Shown in pieces: positions 36,453 to 44,919 of a stretch of 64,000 nt of DNA (the stretch's first letter is position 1; each line of letters starts with the position of its first letter). The notes under the pieces are model-generated. The model was not told the DNA's origin, ran no database searches, and saw nothing but the letters and a program-made list of their open reading frames with translations. A program made the translations under genes and the position numbers. Source of the DNA: Phaeodactylibacter sp. (GTDB lineage: Bacteria > Bacteroidota > Bacteroidia > Chitinophagales > Saprospiraceae); NCBI RefSeq assembly GCF_022763345.1, contig NZ_JALEGS010000048.1, positions 1 through 64,000 of the forward strand, given 5' to 3'.

Positions 36453-37946
36453 CTATTCTGAGCTGCTCAGCCTGGAAGCACCAATATGCTTTTGGTAAAA
36501 TCTCCATACCTCCTGTGCCACATCACGGCCCAACTCCAGGCCGGCAACATTCTCACTTTGAATGTGATAGCCTCCCAGCACCCTTGAAATCCCAGCCATC
36601 TCTGCCGTTTCTGTAAAGGTTAGGAACTCAAGCACCACTGTATCACCAAGGTTATCCGGCTCCGTCAGTGCCCCGGCAACCAGTTGCTGGCTTTCGCCAA
36701 ATTGGTCGCTTCCGGTAAAAAGACGCAGGGCTTCCGCACAGGCACCGCTGATTGTACTATGGCCAGATACGTAACTGGGGAAAGGTGGACAGAGGAATTC
36801 TGCCGGAGAATAAGGGCGCCATTCCTCCCCCTTCATCTTCACGAAGCCTTTGCCCGGGCCTGCCCAGCCAGTGATCTCTTTACCGCGGTAATGATCATGG
36901 ACCAGCGCGTAGGGGCGTGCAAAATCATAGTGCATCTTGGAATCCCAGGAAGCGATAAAAGCGTCCATAGCGGTGACTTGATTCAGGAAGTACATTTTCA
37001 CGTCTTCATCCAGGGTATGCTTATCGCGCCGGGAGACATCCTGAGCAAACTTTAGCCAGTGCCCGGCCTGCTGCACCGATTGAGGCCCATCGCGCATAAA
37101 CTCGACGAGGGCTTTTTCCGCATCGGTCAGGTTGGCTTGCATTTCCACCACTTCTTCCACTTCTTTGGCCAGTTGTTCTGAGCCTTTCATCGGAGGCGGC
37201 CCGGGGCGGAACTGATCAGCAGACTGGATGCCGATCGTTTTGACCAACTGCCAGTAGGGTGTCAGGCAGCCAGGTGCGTAGCGTTGCCCTTCCTTCGTGA
37301 CGAAATACTTAGGCTGCCAGCGGTTGATATCTACATTTTCTTCCGGTGTATTCACCGGCAGGTAACCTGTGTAATCTGCATAAGGCATGCCCTTAGCCCC
37401 TTCGGCCTCGCCGTACTGATTGGCCCCATCTCCTTTTCGGGCTTCGATGACCGCTGCCGCTGCCAGATTACCGATACCAGCAGGAGTAGCAGGATCAACC
37501 GACTGATTGTCCGGGTCATAGCCCAGCTCCTCCATAAACGACCTGAACAACAAGCTATCGGTGTAGTAGTACTCGCACAGGGTGCGGTAGGCCGCATAGC
37601 TAATGGCTTCTTCCTTGTTACCCAGCGTTTGTGCGGAGATGGGCTGACGCTCTACATCGCTGAGATAAACCGGCGAAGCCTGCTCATCGTAACGCGACCA
37701 GGCATCAAATACGGCCACAAAGATAAGCCCGAGGTAACGGGAAGTCACCGTGGGGCGGGGGTTGAAACGCTCCGTGTCATTGGCAGTAGCCTGCAGCGCC
37801 ATTTCTCCCCACTTGTAGGCAATATTGTCGGCGCCCATGGGTTCTTCAGCTGCCTGAGTAGCTGCCTTATCCATTTGTTCAGATGGCGCACAACCAAGCA
37901 GCAACAGCGCCCATGCAAGCGGTAAAATGTAAAGAAATCTCTTCAT
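36453..37946 (-). CDS. Vanadium-dependent haloperoxidase/PAP2-type lipoprotein
   Basis: 497 aa with lipoprotein signal (LLLLGC). The vanadate/phosphate-binding residues of the PAP2/haloperoxidase superfamily are visible: K-x6-RP as KMHYDFARPYALVHD, the PSYVSGHSTISG motif, and SRVLGGYHIQSEN with the final Arg and His. In the family, these proteins either oxidise halides with hydrogen peroxide or are acid phosphatases; sequence alone does not decide. Surface or periplasmic location expected. Confidence 0.84.
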   Translation of the reverse strand: MKRFLYILPLAWALLLLGCAPSEQMDKAATQAAEEPMGADNIAYKWGEMALQATANDTERFNPRPTVTSRYLGLIFVAVFDAWSRYDEQASPVYLSDVERQPISAQTLGNKEEAISYAAYRTLCEYYYTDSLLFRSFMEELGYDPDNQSVDPATPAGIGNLAAAAVIEARKGDGANQYGEAEGAKGMPYADYTGYLPVNTPEENVDINRWQPKYFVTKEGQRYAPGCLTPYWQLVKTIGIQSADQFRPGPPPMKGSEQLAKEVEEVVEMQANLTDAEKALVEFMRDGPQSVQQAGHWLKFAQDVSRRDKHTLDEDVKMYFLNQVTAMDAFIASWDSKMHYDFARPYALVHDHYRGKEITGWAGPGKGFVKMKGEEWRPYSPAEFLCPPFPSYVSGHSTISGACAEALRLFTGSDQFGESQQLVAGALTEPDNLGDTVVLEFLTFTETAEMAGISRVLGGYHIQSENVAGLELGRDVAQEVWRFYQKHIGASRLSSSE

Positions 37947-38321
37947 AACGGTGTTCGTTTATTTATAGCTTGTTTTCAGCTCCGGTATTAACATCGTATA
38001 CCAAAGCGTATGCTTCTTTAGGAATAAAATATGCAGACCATAAGGGAGGGGGAAATTGGCGGATAAAGAACAGGCAGCATGCTTTACACAGGATGACCCT
38101 GTGAAAGCGCGCCCAACTGGAATCCAGCCGACAATTAAAGGTAAAAATATATTTGATAAATAGAAAATAAACCCAGCACAAAGGGCTGACTGAAGAGAGA
38201 AGAAAGAGCATTGGCAGGCGCTTCAAAGTGAAGTATGGTGGCAGCGCGGAATAGGTTTTGCCTAAACTGAACCGGGCGGTCTAAAGAAGAGGAGCCGCCC
38301 GGTACTGTATTCTTTTTCAGC
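37947..38321. other. Intergenic region with a strong palindrome
   Basis: No convincing gene; an 87-codon leftward frame at 37963-38226 overlaps the haloperoxidase promoter area and has no family resemblance. A perfect 9-bp stem ACCGGGCGG/CCGCCCGGT at 38271-38303 lies just downstream of the LOG-family gene and probably ends its transcript. Confidence 0.55.
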
Positions 38322-39038
38322 TTAAAGCTCGTAGTTCGGGCTTAACTCTTCGCCCTTGTCTGCGTAAAACTGATCAATGATGGCAACGACTTCTTCAGGG
38401 TCGTCGACGATCGGCATCAGGTCCAGGTCATCAGGATTAATATTATGGTGTTCTTCGAGCATCACCTGCTTGATCCATTCCTTCATCCCGCCCCAGAATT
38501 CAGTCCCGACCAGAATGATTGGAACCTGGGTAATTTTTTTGGTTTGAACCAGCGTCAACACTTCAAACAGCTCATCCATAGTGCCAAACCCGCCGGGCAG
38601 GGCGATAAATGCCTGGGCATACTTCACAAACATGACCTTGCGGACGAAGAAGTATCGGAAATTAAGGTTGGCATCGTGGTCTACATATTGATTAGAGCCC
38701 TGCTCAAAGGGCAGGTCGATATTGAGCCCTAGAGAGCGGCCGCCGTACAAGTGTGCGCCTTTGTTACCGGCTTCCATAATACCCGGGCCGCCACCCGTGA
38801 TCACACCGTAGCCCGCTTCCGTAAGGATACGCGCGATGTCAACGGCTTTCTTGTAATTAGGGTGGTCTGGCTTGGTACGGGCAGAGCCAAAAATGGACAC
38901 GCAGGGCCCCATTTTATTCAGGGTTTCAAACCCATCTACAAACTCGGAGATGACCTTGAACATGGTCCAGGAATTCTCTCCTTTCATGGCGCGGCCCCAC
39001 TGCCGCATTTCGTGCTTTTTCACTTGATTACTGGTCAT
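38322..39038 (-). CDS. LOG-family/TIGR00730 Rossmann protein (nucleotide phosphoribohydrolase)
   Basis: 238 aa. Motifs GGGPGIMEAGNKGAH and ALPGGFGTMDELFE are the two signatures of the LOG/YvdD family, which cleave nucleoside 5-monophosphates (cytokinin-riboside phosphate in plants, purine nucleotides or related in bacteria). Catalytic Arg and Glu of the PGGxGTxxE motif are present. Cytoplasmic enzyme; the physiological substrate here is uncertain. Confidence 0.9.
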   Translation of the reverse strand: MTSNQVKKHEMRQWGRAMKGENSWTMFKVISEFVDGFETLNKMGPCVSIFGSARTKPDHPNYKKAVDIARILTEAGYGVITGGGPGIMEAGNKGAHLYGGRSLGLNIDLPFEQGSNQYVDHDANLNFRYFFVRKVMFVKYAQAFIALPGGFGTMDELFEVLTLVQTKKITQVPIILVGTEFWGGMKEWIKQVMLEEHHNINPDDLDLMPIVDDPEEVVAIIDQFYADKGEELSPNYEL

Positions 39039-39172
39039 AGGCTATTCTTTTATTCAGGATAGTTGGTTCCTCCCTTATGCCCGAACAATCGAACGGCTGC
39101 CTTTTCCAAGCAGAAAGGGCAGCCGTGGCAAAGGGGCATATAAAGACAACTGAAGCGGGCGTTTAGTTCAAT

Positions 39173-40444
39173 TCAGGCCTTTTGATAGACGGCAAATTGC
39201 TCGTCAATGAAGTCCAGCAATGCCTCTTTACTCTCGAAGCGGGCAAAGATATCCTTCAGTTTCTGGCTGGGCGCAGCGCTGGTGGGCAGTACATAATGTT
39301 CCACATCTCCTTCGCTAATCCGGTCTTTGCTAAGGATGACCAGCCGTTCTATGGCATTGCGCAGCTCTCGGATGTTGCCGGTCCAGTTGACGTCTTTCAG
39401 GCGTTCCAGCGCGCTGGGGGCTATGGGTTTTGCGGGGACGCCGTATTCCTGGCAGACCTGCTTCACAAAGTGCCTGGCCAGGGTGGGAATATCATCTTTG
39501 CGGTCATTTAGGGAGGGTACCCGGATGATGATCACAGCCAAACGGTGGTAGAGGTCTTCCCTGAAGCGGCCCTCTTCAATTTCTTTGCGCAGGTCTTTGT
39601 TGGTAGCTGCTACTACTCGGACATCGACGCTGATCTCCTTGTCCCCGCCTACGCGGGTGATCCGGCTTTCCTGTAGTGCCCGAAGTACTTTAGCCTGAGC
39701 GGAAAGGCTCATATCGCCGATTTCATCCAGGAAGAGGGTGCCGCCGTTAGCTTGCTCAAATTTACCGATGCGCTGCTTGTGAGCGGAAGTAAACGCGCCT
39801 TTCTCATGGCCAAACAACTCGCTTTCAATCAGCTCAGCTGGTATGGCCGCACAGTTGACTTCTATAATGGGCTGATCCGAGCGGGCACTCTTTTCGTGCA
39901 GCCAGCGGGCCACAAGTTCCTTACCGGTCCCGTTGGGCCCCAGGATGAGTACCCGGGCATCGGTTGGCCCTACCTGATCAATGGTATTTTTGACTTCCTG
40001 TACACCTTCTGATTCTCCGATGATCTCCTGTACTTTAGACTTGGACACCTTTCGCTTGAGCAGCTTGGTTTCGGTAACGAGGCTGGATTTATCCATCGCA
40101 TTCCGGATAGTAATCAGCAATCGGTTGAGGTCCGGTGGTTTGGAAATAAAGTCGAAAGCGCCTTTTTTTACGGCTTCCACTGCTGTGTCGATGTTAGCAT
40201 GCCCCGAAATCATGACGACGGGGGTATCCGGTGCCAGTATTTGAACGCGCTCCAATGCTTCCATGCCGTCCATTTTGGGCATCTTGATGTCCATAATCAC
40301 CACATCGTACCGGGATTGCTTTAGCTTTACCAGGCACTCCATGCCGTCCGAAGCTTCTTCCACCTCGTACTTTTCGAATTCAAGGATGTCCCGCAGGGTT
40401 CGGCGAATGCTTTTTTCGTCGTCAACGATGAGAACTTTGGCCAT
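39173..40444 (-). CDS. NtrC-type AAA+ response regulator without DNA-binding domain
   Basis: 423 aa. Receiver domain with phospho-acceptor Asp in VVIMDIKMPKMDG, then a sigma-54-type AAA+ domain: Walker A GPNGTGKELVARW, Walker B GGTLFLDEIGDM, arginine finger REDLYHRL. Two oddities: the sigma-54 contact loop reads GAFTSA rather than GAFTGA, and the C-terminus (residues about 385-423, DIFARFESKEALLDFIDEQF) has no Fis-type helix-turn-helix. It may act from solution or have lost promoter specificity. No histidine kinase is adjacent. Confidence 0.86.
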   Translation of the reverse strand: MAKVLIVDDEKSIRRTLRDILEFEKYEVEEASDGMECLVKLKQSRYDVVIMDIKMPKMDGMEALERVQILAPDTPVVMISGHANIDTAVEAVKKGAFDFISKPPDLNRLLITIRNAMDKSSLVTETKLLKRKVSKSKVQEIIGESEGVQEVKNTIDQVGPTDARVLILGPNGTGKELVARWLHEKSARSDQPIIEVNCAAIPAELIESELFGHEKGAFTSAHKQRIGKFEQANGGTLFLDEIGDMSLSAQAKVLRALQESRITRVGGDKEISVDVRVVAATNKDLRKEIEEGRFREDLYHRLAVIIIRVPSLNDRKDDIPTLARHFVKQVCQEYGVPAKPIAPSALERLKDVNWTGNIRELRNAIERLVILSKDRISEGDVEHYVLPTSAAPSQKLKDIFARFESKEALLDFIDEQFAVYQKA

Positions 40445-40775
40445 ACTTCAAATCGGTTTTGCTGCCACCGGGCTGCGCCCCGGGAGAGGCGGAACCAGTA
40501 TCAGGTTGTTTGTATTGGATTGATCTAACCGGCTAATTAGTAAGTGGGTATACGCCACCAGGCCACTGAAGGTTTCAGCAGCGCATCAGCTTTTTCCAAA
40601 TATAAAAATTTGGCGCATATCAAATCAGGGCAAGCCAACTATTTGCAGCGCATTCCATTATATAAGGAGGTGCAGGGCATCTAAACGGGTATGCCGACGT
40701 AAAATAGATGTAATAATCAGCCCTGTCGCAGAAATAGTGCATACCAACATCTAAAATAGCGTATATTTGCAAGCT
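40445..40775. other. Divergent promoter region of the NtrC-like gene and lepA
   Basis: No gene seen. Leftward: a perfect -7 box TATATTTG (minus) at 40597-40604 within the palindrome CCAAAT/ATTTGG, with TTTG at 40621-40624, spacing 16, somewhat short. Rightward: the lepA -7 box, listed separately. Confidence 0.5.
40762..40769 (+). promoter_or_regulatory. -7 box for lepA, very close to the start codon
   Basis: TATATTTG, a perfect TAnnTTTG, only six bases before the ATG at 40776. If the transcript starts 5-7 bases after this box, the lepA message would have almost no leader. Confidence 0.55.
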
Positions 40776-42566
40776 ATGAAGCAGACCAGAAACTTTTGTG
40801 TAATCGCCCATATTGACCATGGGAAGAGTACCCTCTCCGACCGGCTTTTGGAGTATACCAAGACGATTGCCGACCGGGAGATGAAAGACCAGGCCCTGGA
40901 CAACATGGACCTGGAGCGGGAGCGTGGCATTACCATTAAGAGTCACGCCATACAGATGTATTACGACCGTCCAAGCGATGGGAAACAATATACGTTCAAC
41001 CTTATCGATACACCGGGCCACGTGGACTTCAGCTACGAGGTATCCCGTTCTATTGCCGCCTGCGAGGGCGCACTCCTGCTGGTAGATGCCTCTCAGGGTA
41101 TTCAGGCACAGACTATTTCCAATCTCTACTTAGCGATTGAGCATGACCTTGAGATCATCCCCATCCTCAATAAGGTAGACATGGAAAGTGCTATGATCGA
41201 TGAAGTCTCTGATCAGATTATTGACCTCATTGGTTGTGAAAAGGAGGACATTCTCCTGGCCAGTGGCAAGACCGGGCGTGGTGTTCCTGACATTATGGAA
41301 GCCATTGTGGAGCGCATCCCCGCGCCACAAGGTGACCCCGAAGCGCCACTGCAAGCACTGATCTTTGATTCCGTTTTCAATGCTTACCGCGGTGTCATCG
41401 CTTACTTCCGGATACTTAATGGCACAATGCGCAAAGGCGACCTTGTCCGGTTTGTGAACACGGGCAAGGAGTACGAAGCCGACGAGATCGGTGTGCTCAA
41501 AATGACACAGCACCCTAAAAACAAACTGGAGGCTGGCAACGTAGGCTACATCATTACCGGCATTAAGGAATCCAAGGAAATCAAAGTCGGTGATACCATC
41601 ACTACGGTGGAACGCCCCTGTGAAAAGGCGATTCAGGGTTTTGAAGATGTCAAGCCCATGGTTTTTGCCGGGATTTTCCCCCTTGACAACGATGACTTCG
41701 AGGACTTGCGGGACAGCCTGGAAAAATTGCAGCTGAATGATGCCTCCCTGGTATTTGAGCCAGAGACTTCCGCTGCACTGGGCTTCGGATTCCGCTGCGG
41801 ATTCCTGGGCATGCTGCACCTGGAAATTGTGCAGGAGCGCCTCTACCGGGAGTTTGATATGGATGTCATTACGACCGTTCCCAACGTTTCCTATAACCTG
41901 ATGGACAAGTCCGGAGAGGAATACACGGTACGAACGCCTTCGGAGTTGCCTGAACAGCATACTATTGAAATGGTAGAAGAGCCCTACATCACGGCTCAGA
42001 TCATCACCAAGCCAGAGTTTATCGGAACGATCATGACCCTCTGCATGGAGAAACGGGGCACGCTGACCAAGCAGCATTACCTCACGCCTGAGCGGGTGGA
42101 GCTATCCTTTGACCTGCCGTTGGCGGAGATTGTGTTTGACTTCTATGATCGTCTCAAATCTGTCTCCCGGGGCTACGCCAGCTTCGACTACCAGCCTATA
42201 GAGTACCGGGAAACGGACCTGGTTAAGCTGGATATCCGCCTAAACGGTGAGCCTGTGGATGCACTCTCCGCGCTGGTTCACCGGTCTAAAGCAGAAGCTT
42301 TTGGCCGGCAGATATGCAAAAAACTCAAGGAACTACTGCCACGCCAACAGTTTGTTATTGCCATACAGGCGGCAGTGGGCGCCAAGGTTATTGCACGGGA
42401 AACCATCTCCGCCCTGCGTAAAGATGTAACTGCCAAGTGTTACGGTGGTGATATTACGCGGAAGCGGAAACTCCTGGAAAAGCAGAAGGCTGGTAAGCGC
42501 CGTATGCGTCAGTTCGGAAAAGTCGAGGTACCCCAAAAGGCATTCCTTGATGTGCTGAAGCTTTAA
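40776..42566 (+). CDS. lepA: Elongation factor 4
   Basis: 596 aa from ATG at 40776 ([20 protein letters not shown]); the frame's earlier TTG lies in the promoter. G1 motif [10 protein letters not shown]3 DTPGHVDFS and G4 NKVDM identify a translational GTPase, and the C-terminal domain ([20 protein letters not shown]) is specific to LepA. Back-translocates ribosomes under stress; peripheral to the membrane. Ends before a strong terminator. Confidence 0.97.
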   Translation: MKQTRNFCVIAHIDHGKSTLSDRLLEYTKTIADREMKDQALDNMDLERERGITIKSHAIQMYYDRPSDGKQYTFNLIDTPGHVDFSYEVSRSIAACEGALLLVDASQGIQAQTISNLYLAIEHDLEIIPILNKVDMESAMIDEVSDQIIDLIGCEKEDILLASGKTGRGVPDIMEAIVERIPAPQGDPEAPLQALIFDSVFNAYRGVIAYFRILNGTMRKGDLVRFVNTGKEYEADEIGVLKMTQHPKNKLEAGNVGYIITGIKESKEIKVGDTITTVERPCEKAIQGFEDVKPMVFAGIFPLDNDDFEDLRDSLEKLQLNDASLVFEPETSAALGFGFRCGFLGMLHLEIVQERLYREFDMDVITTVPNVSYNLMDKSGEEYTVRTPSELPEQHTIEMVEEPYITAQIITKPEFIGTIMTLCMEKRGTLTKQHYLTPERVELSFDLPLAEIVFDFYDRLKSVSRGYASFDYQPIEYRETDLVKLDIRLNGEPVDALSALVHRSKAEAFGRQICKKLKELLPRQQFVIAIQAAVGAKVIARETISALRKDVTAKCYGGDITRKRKLLEKQKAGKRRMRQFGKVEVPQKAFLDVLKL

Positions 42567-42611
42567 TGCCTAAATAGGACAGGTGCCCTCTATGCGGGGT
42601 TTCCTCCAAAA

Positions 42612-42661
42612 GCAGAAGGCACTGTCTTACCCGAGGGTTAGGCAGTGCCTTCGCTGTTTTT
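42612..42661 (+). terminator. Intrinsic terminator of lepA
   Basis: Stem AAGGCACTG (42616-42624) with CAGTGCCTT (42643-42651), extendable by three further pairs around a bulged A, followed by GCTGTTTTT. Confidence 0.75.
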
Positions 42662-42669
42662 AGCATCAG

Positions 42670-43052
42670 CTGTAGTTGGTTAGTTTTTCGTTTTGTTTTG
42701 ACAGCTTAGCTTATGCAACAAAAGCTATTGCCCCTCTCACCTGTAAACAGGCAGGAGGGACAATAACTATGATATAGGTGTTAACCGCTACAGTGTAACC
42801 TTCCAAACAAACCTGTTTAGCATGATTAACACCGGTAATGCGATATTGCACCATATCGGTTAGACAGGAACCGGGGCTCCGTCAGCAATAAGTTCATGGG
42901 AAAGTACCAGAAGCCGAAGGGCTTCACCGCTGCTTCCAATCACTAAAGCAGTGAATGATGTATGCAGCAAGTATAGTAATGTGTTTGGTTTTGATTGGGG
43001 TGTGTGCCATAGCTTACTAATGCAAGGAGGAGCTTTGGCAATCCTCCGTTTT
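42670..43052 (+). ncRNA. Candidate noncoding RNA ending in a terminator
   Basis: About 380 bases with no protein gene, between the lepA terminator and a second plus-strand terminator: stem GGAGGA (43026-43031) and TCCTCC (43042-43047), then GTTTTT. Something transcribed rightward must need this second stop. I found only a 16-codon frame from ATG near 42896. TAGTTTTT at 42681-42688 is a weak 7/8 -7 box. No match to a known RNA family was recognised (not tmRNA or RNase P RNA by eye). Confidence 0.35.
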
Positions 43053-43081
43053 TAACAGGTAAGGGGGGGTGATCAGATCAA

Positions 43082-43183
43082 TTAATAGTAACGGCTGCGT
43101 GTTTTTTGAGCCATAAGATTTGAAAAGAACACTAACCCTCCACCTACAACAAATGCACCTGAGGCAATGTATAGGATTAACAT
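43082..43183 (-). CDS. Possible 33-residue single-span membrane peptide
   Basis: ATG at 43183, stop TAA at 43082-43084. The peptide has one hydrophobic stretch (LILYIASGAFVVGGGLVFF) followed by a short basic tail (QKTRSRYY), the typical form of small inner-membrane peptides. It lies 170 bases downstream of the anti-sigma gene on the same strand, and may belong to the stress operon. Composition is coherent, but the length makes chance possible. Confidence 0.4.
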   Translation of the reverse strand: MLILYIASGAFVVGGGLVFFSNLMAQKTRSRYY

Positions 43184-43353
43184 AGGCCGATTGGATTTAA
43201 AAATTAAACAATAAATTTTGGACTATTAGGGTGGATATGTTCTGAGGGCGCTACTAAAATGGAGAATTTTTGATAATCTACCTAATTTTCAGCCACATTT
43301 TTTGACTTCAACCGACACTGTCCAATGGCAAGGTGATTAATTACCCTTCAAAG

Positions 43354-44139
43354 CTATACTTCGCCGTTTGCGACGAGCTGTTCAACGGTAGGTTTCGCGC
43401 TACCGCCTTCTGGTTCTATGGTAATATTCAAACTCTCAGCATGGTCTATGTAGGATACAGCTTGCAATCCTTTGTTTCTTTGCTGGAGGACTCCCATGTT
43501 GATCATTTCACCTTCAACATCCGCCCACAACTGATAGGTTTTTCCAGCAGGCAATTCAGGTAGTAGACCGGCGTTGATATAAGCTACTTTTTCGAGCTCA
43601 TTGAGATAGGCAACCGCTTCGGCACTTGGTGCCTGCAGGCCCGTAGCATGGAGGCGCACAGGAACAGTAGCTTCGTGCGTAAGGGTGGCAAACACTTGCT
43701 GCTCCTGCTGGAGCGCGGCTTTCTGACGCTCGCATTCTGCCTGAAAGGTCAAATACTGGCTTTTCAGTGAAGCCAAATCACGTTCTGCAGCAGCTTTGCC
43801 TCTATACAAAAATAGTGAAGCACCTATCAGAAGCGCAAGCAATACGACCCCCATCCAGTTAGAGCCCGACCGGGCAGGACCTGGTGCGCCAGCATCTCCA
43901 TCAGACTGCTGATCTGCCTGTTCGACCCCATGCATGACTCTGGACTTCAGTTCCTCCGGAGGCATAACGGCGTACTGCTTTGCGTACTGATCCAGTGCTT
44001 CCCGCATCTGATCAATTTCGGACTGAACTTCCGGAAAGGTATCTGCATACTGTTTAACCACAGCAGTTTCCTCTTCATCCGTTAGGCCCAGTACATATTG
44101 CTCTAGTAATCCAGTCTGTAAAAATTTATCTTTATTCAT
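43354..44139 (-). CDS. RskA-type anti-sigma factor
   Basis: 261 aa. Cytoplasmic N-terminal anti-sigma region (LLEQYVLGLTDEEETAVV), one membrane helix near residue 95 (NWMGVVLLALLIGASLFLYR), then an extracytoplasmic coiled segment and an RskA C-terminal domain (LPELPAGKTYQLWADVEGEM). It should hold the co-encoded ECF sigma factor until an envelope signal releases it, possibly by proteolysis. Start lies 9 bases after the sigma stop. Confidence 0.88.
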   Translation of the reverse strand: MNKDKFLQTGLLEQYVLGLTDEEETAVVKQYADTFPEVQSEIDQMREALDQYAKQYAVMPPEELKSRVMHGVEQADQQSDGDAGAPGPARSGSNWMGVVLLALLIGASLFLYRGKAAAERDLASLKSQYLTFQAECERQKAALQQEQQVFATLTHEATVPVRLHATGLQAPSAEAVAYLNELEKVAYINAGLLPELPAGKTYQLWADVEGEMINMGVLQQRNKGLQAVSYIDHAESLNITIEPEGGSAKPTVEQLVANGEV

Positions 44140-44148
44140 GGCATATTC

Positions 44149-44748
44149 TTAAACGACAAACCACCATACCGACAGGCAAAAAGCTGCGATTAACAGGTGG
44201 GTTAAGCCTGGCTCTGAAAAGATTTTCCTTAACTCACGGAGCCCTATCCGGACTCGCGATTTCACTGTACCAATTGGCAGCTGAAGATGCTCAGCAATTT
44301 CCTGCTGAGTGTAACCCTGGAAGTAAGCCAGTTCGATAATTTCCCGGTATTTATCTTCCAACTGATCGACAAAGGTTCTCAAACCAATTTGATCTGTGTT
44401 TTGGGCTGTGCTCAGTTGATGGTTATTCTTCAAATGCTCATCTACGGATACGGCCTGCCGCCTTCGCCGGAATGCTGCTGAACGTGTCTTGTCAATCGCT
44501 CCGTTTCGGGTGATGTTGAGCAGCCAGGTAAAAAGTGTTCCCTTCTTCGTGTCATAAGCTGCAGCGTTTTTCCAGACTTTAATGAACGTTTCCTGCACCA
44601 CATCCTGAGCAATGGCTTCTGATTTTACGATATGCATCGCAATGCCATACAGGGATGGCGCATAGGAATCGTAGATTTCTTCAACGGCTGATTTATCCTT
44701 CGCCTGAAGGCGGCGCACCAGTTTGTCCTCATTTAATTTTACGGCCAT
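44149..44748 (-). CDS. ECF sigma factor (SigK-like) with hydrophobic C-terminal tail
   Basis: 199 aa. Sigma region 2 (YGIAMHIVKSEAIAQDVVQE, then WLLNITRNGAIDKTR) and region 4 (YREIIELAYFQGYTQQEIA, then LPIGTVKSRVRIGLREL) are complete. Unusually the last 17 residues (THLLIAAFCLSVWWFVV) are strongly hydrophobic and could associate with the membrane. Followed closely by its RskA-type anti-sigma factor, so the pair forms an envelope-stress or oxidative-stress module. Confidence 0.9.
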   Translation of the reverse strand: MAVKLNEDKLVRRLQAKDKSAVEEIYDSYAPSLYGIAMHIVKSEAIAQDVVQETFIKVWKNAAAYDTKKGTLFTWLLNITRNGAIDKTRSAAFRRRRQAVSVDEHLKNNHQLSTAQNTDQIGLRTFVDQLEDKYREIIELAYFQGYTQQEIAEHLQLPIGTVKSRVRIGLRELRKIFSEPGLTHLLIAAFCLSVWWFVV

Positions 44749-44919
44749 AATCAGCGTTTGAATTCCGGGTGTAGGATTAACTTAATATTCAGGGCAAGGT
44801 TCCAAAGGCGGAACAGAGCCCTATGACTTTTGTTCACTGTTTAGGTAGGGATATTTGGCAGGGCAGCTTGCGTGCTAAATTCCTAAATTGTCTGCCTGAG
44901 GCTGTCAGGCAGTATACGG

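Noticed and set aside
37963..38226. 87-codon leftward frame after the haloperoxidase start
   Set aside because: No family resemblance, Cys- and Phe-rich composition, covers the expected promoter.
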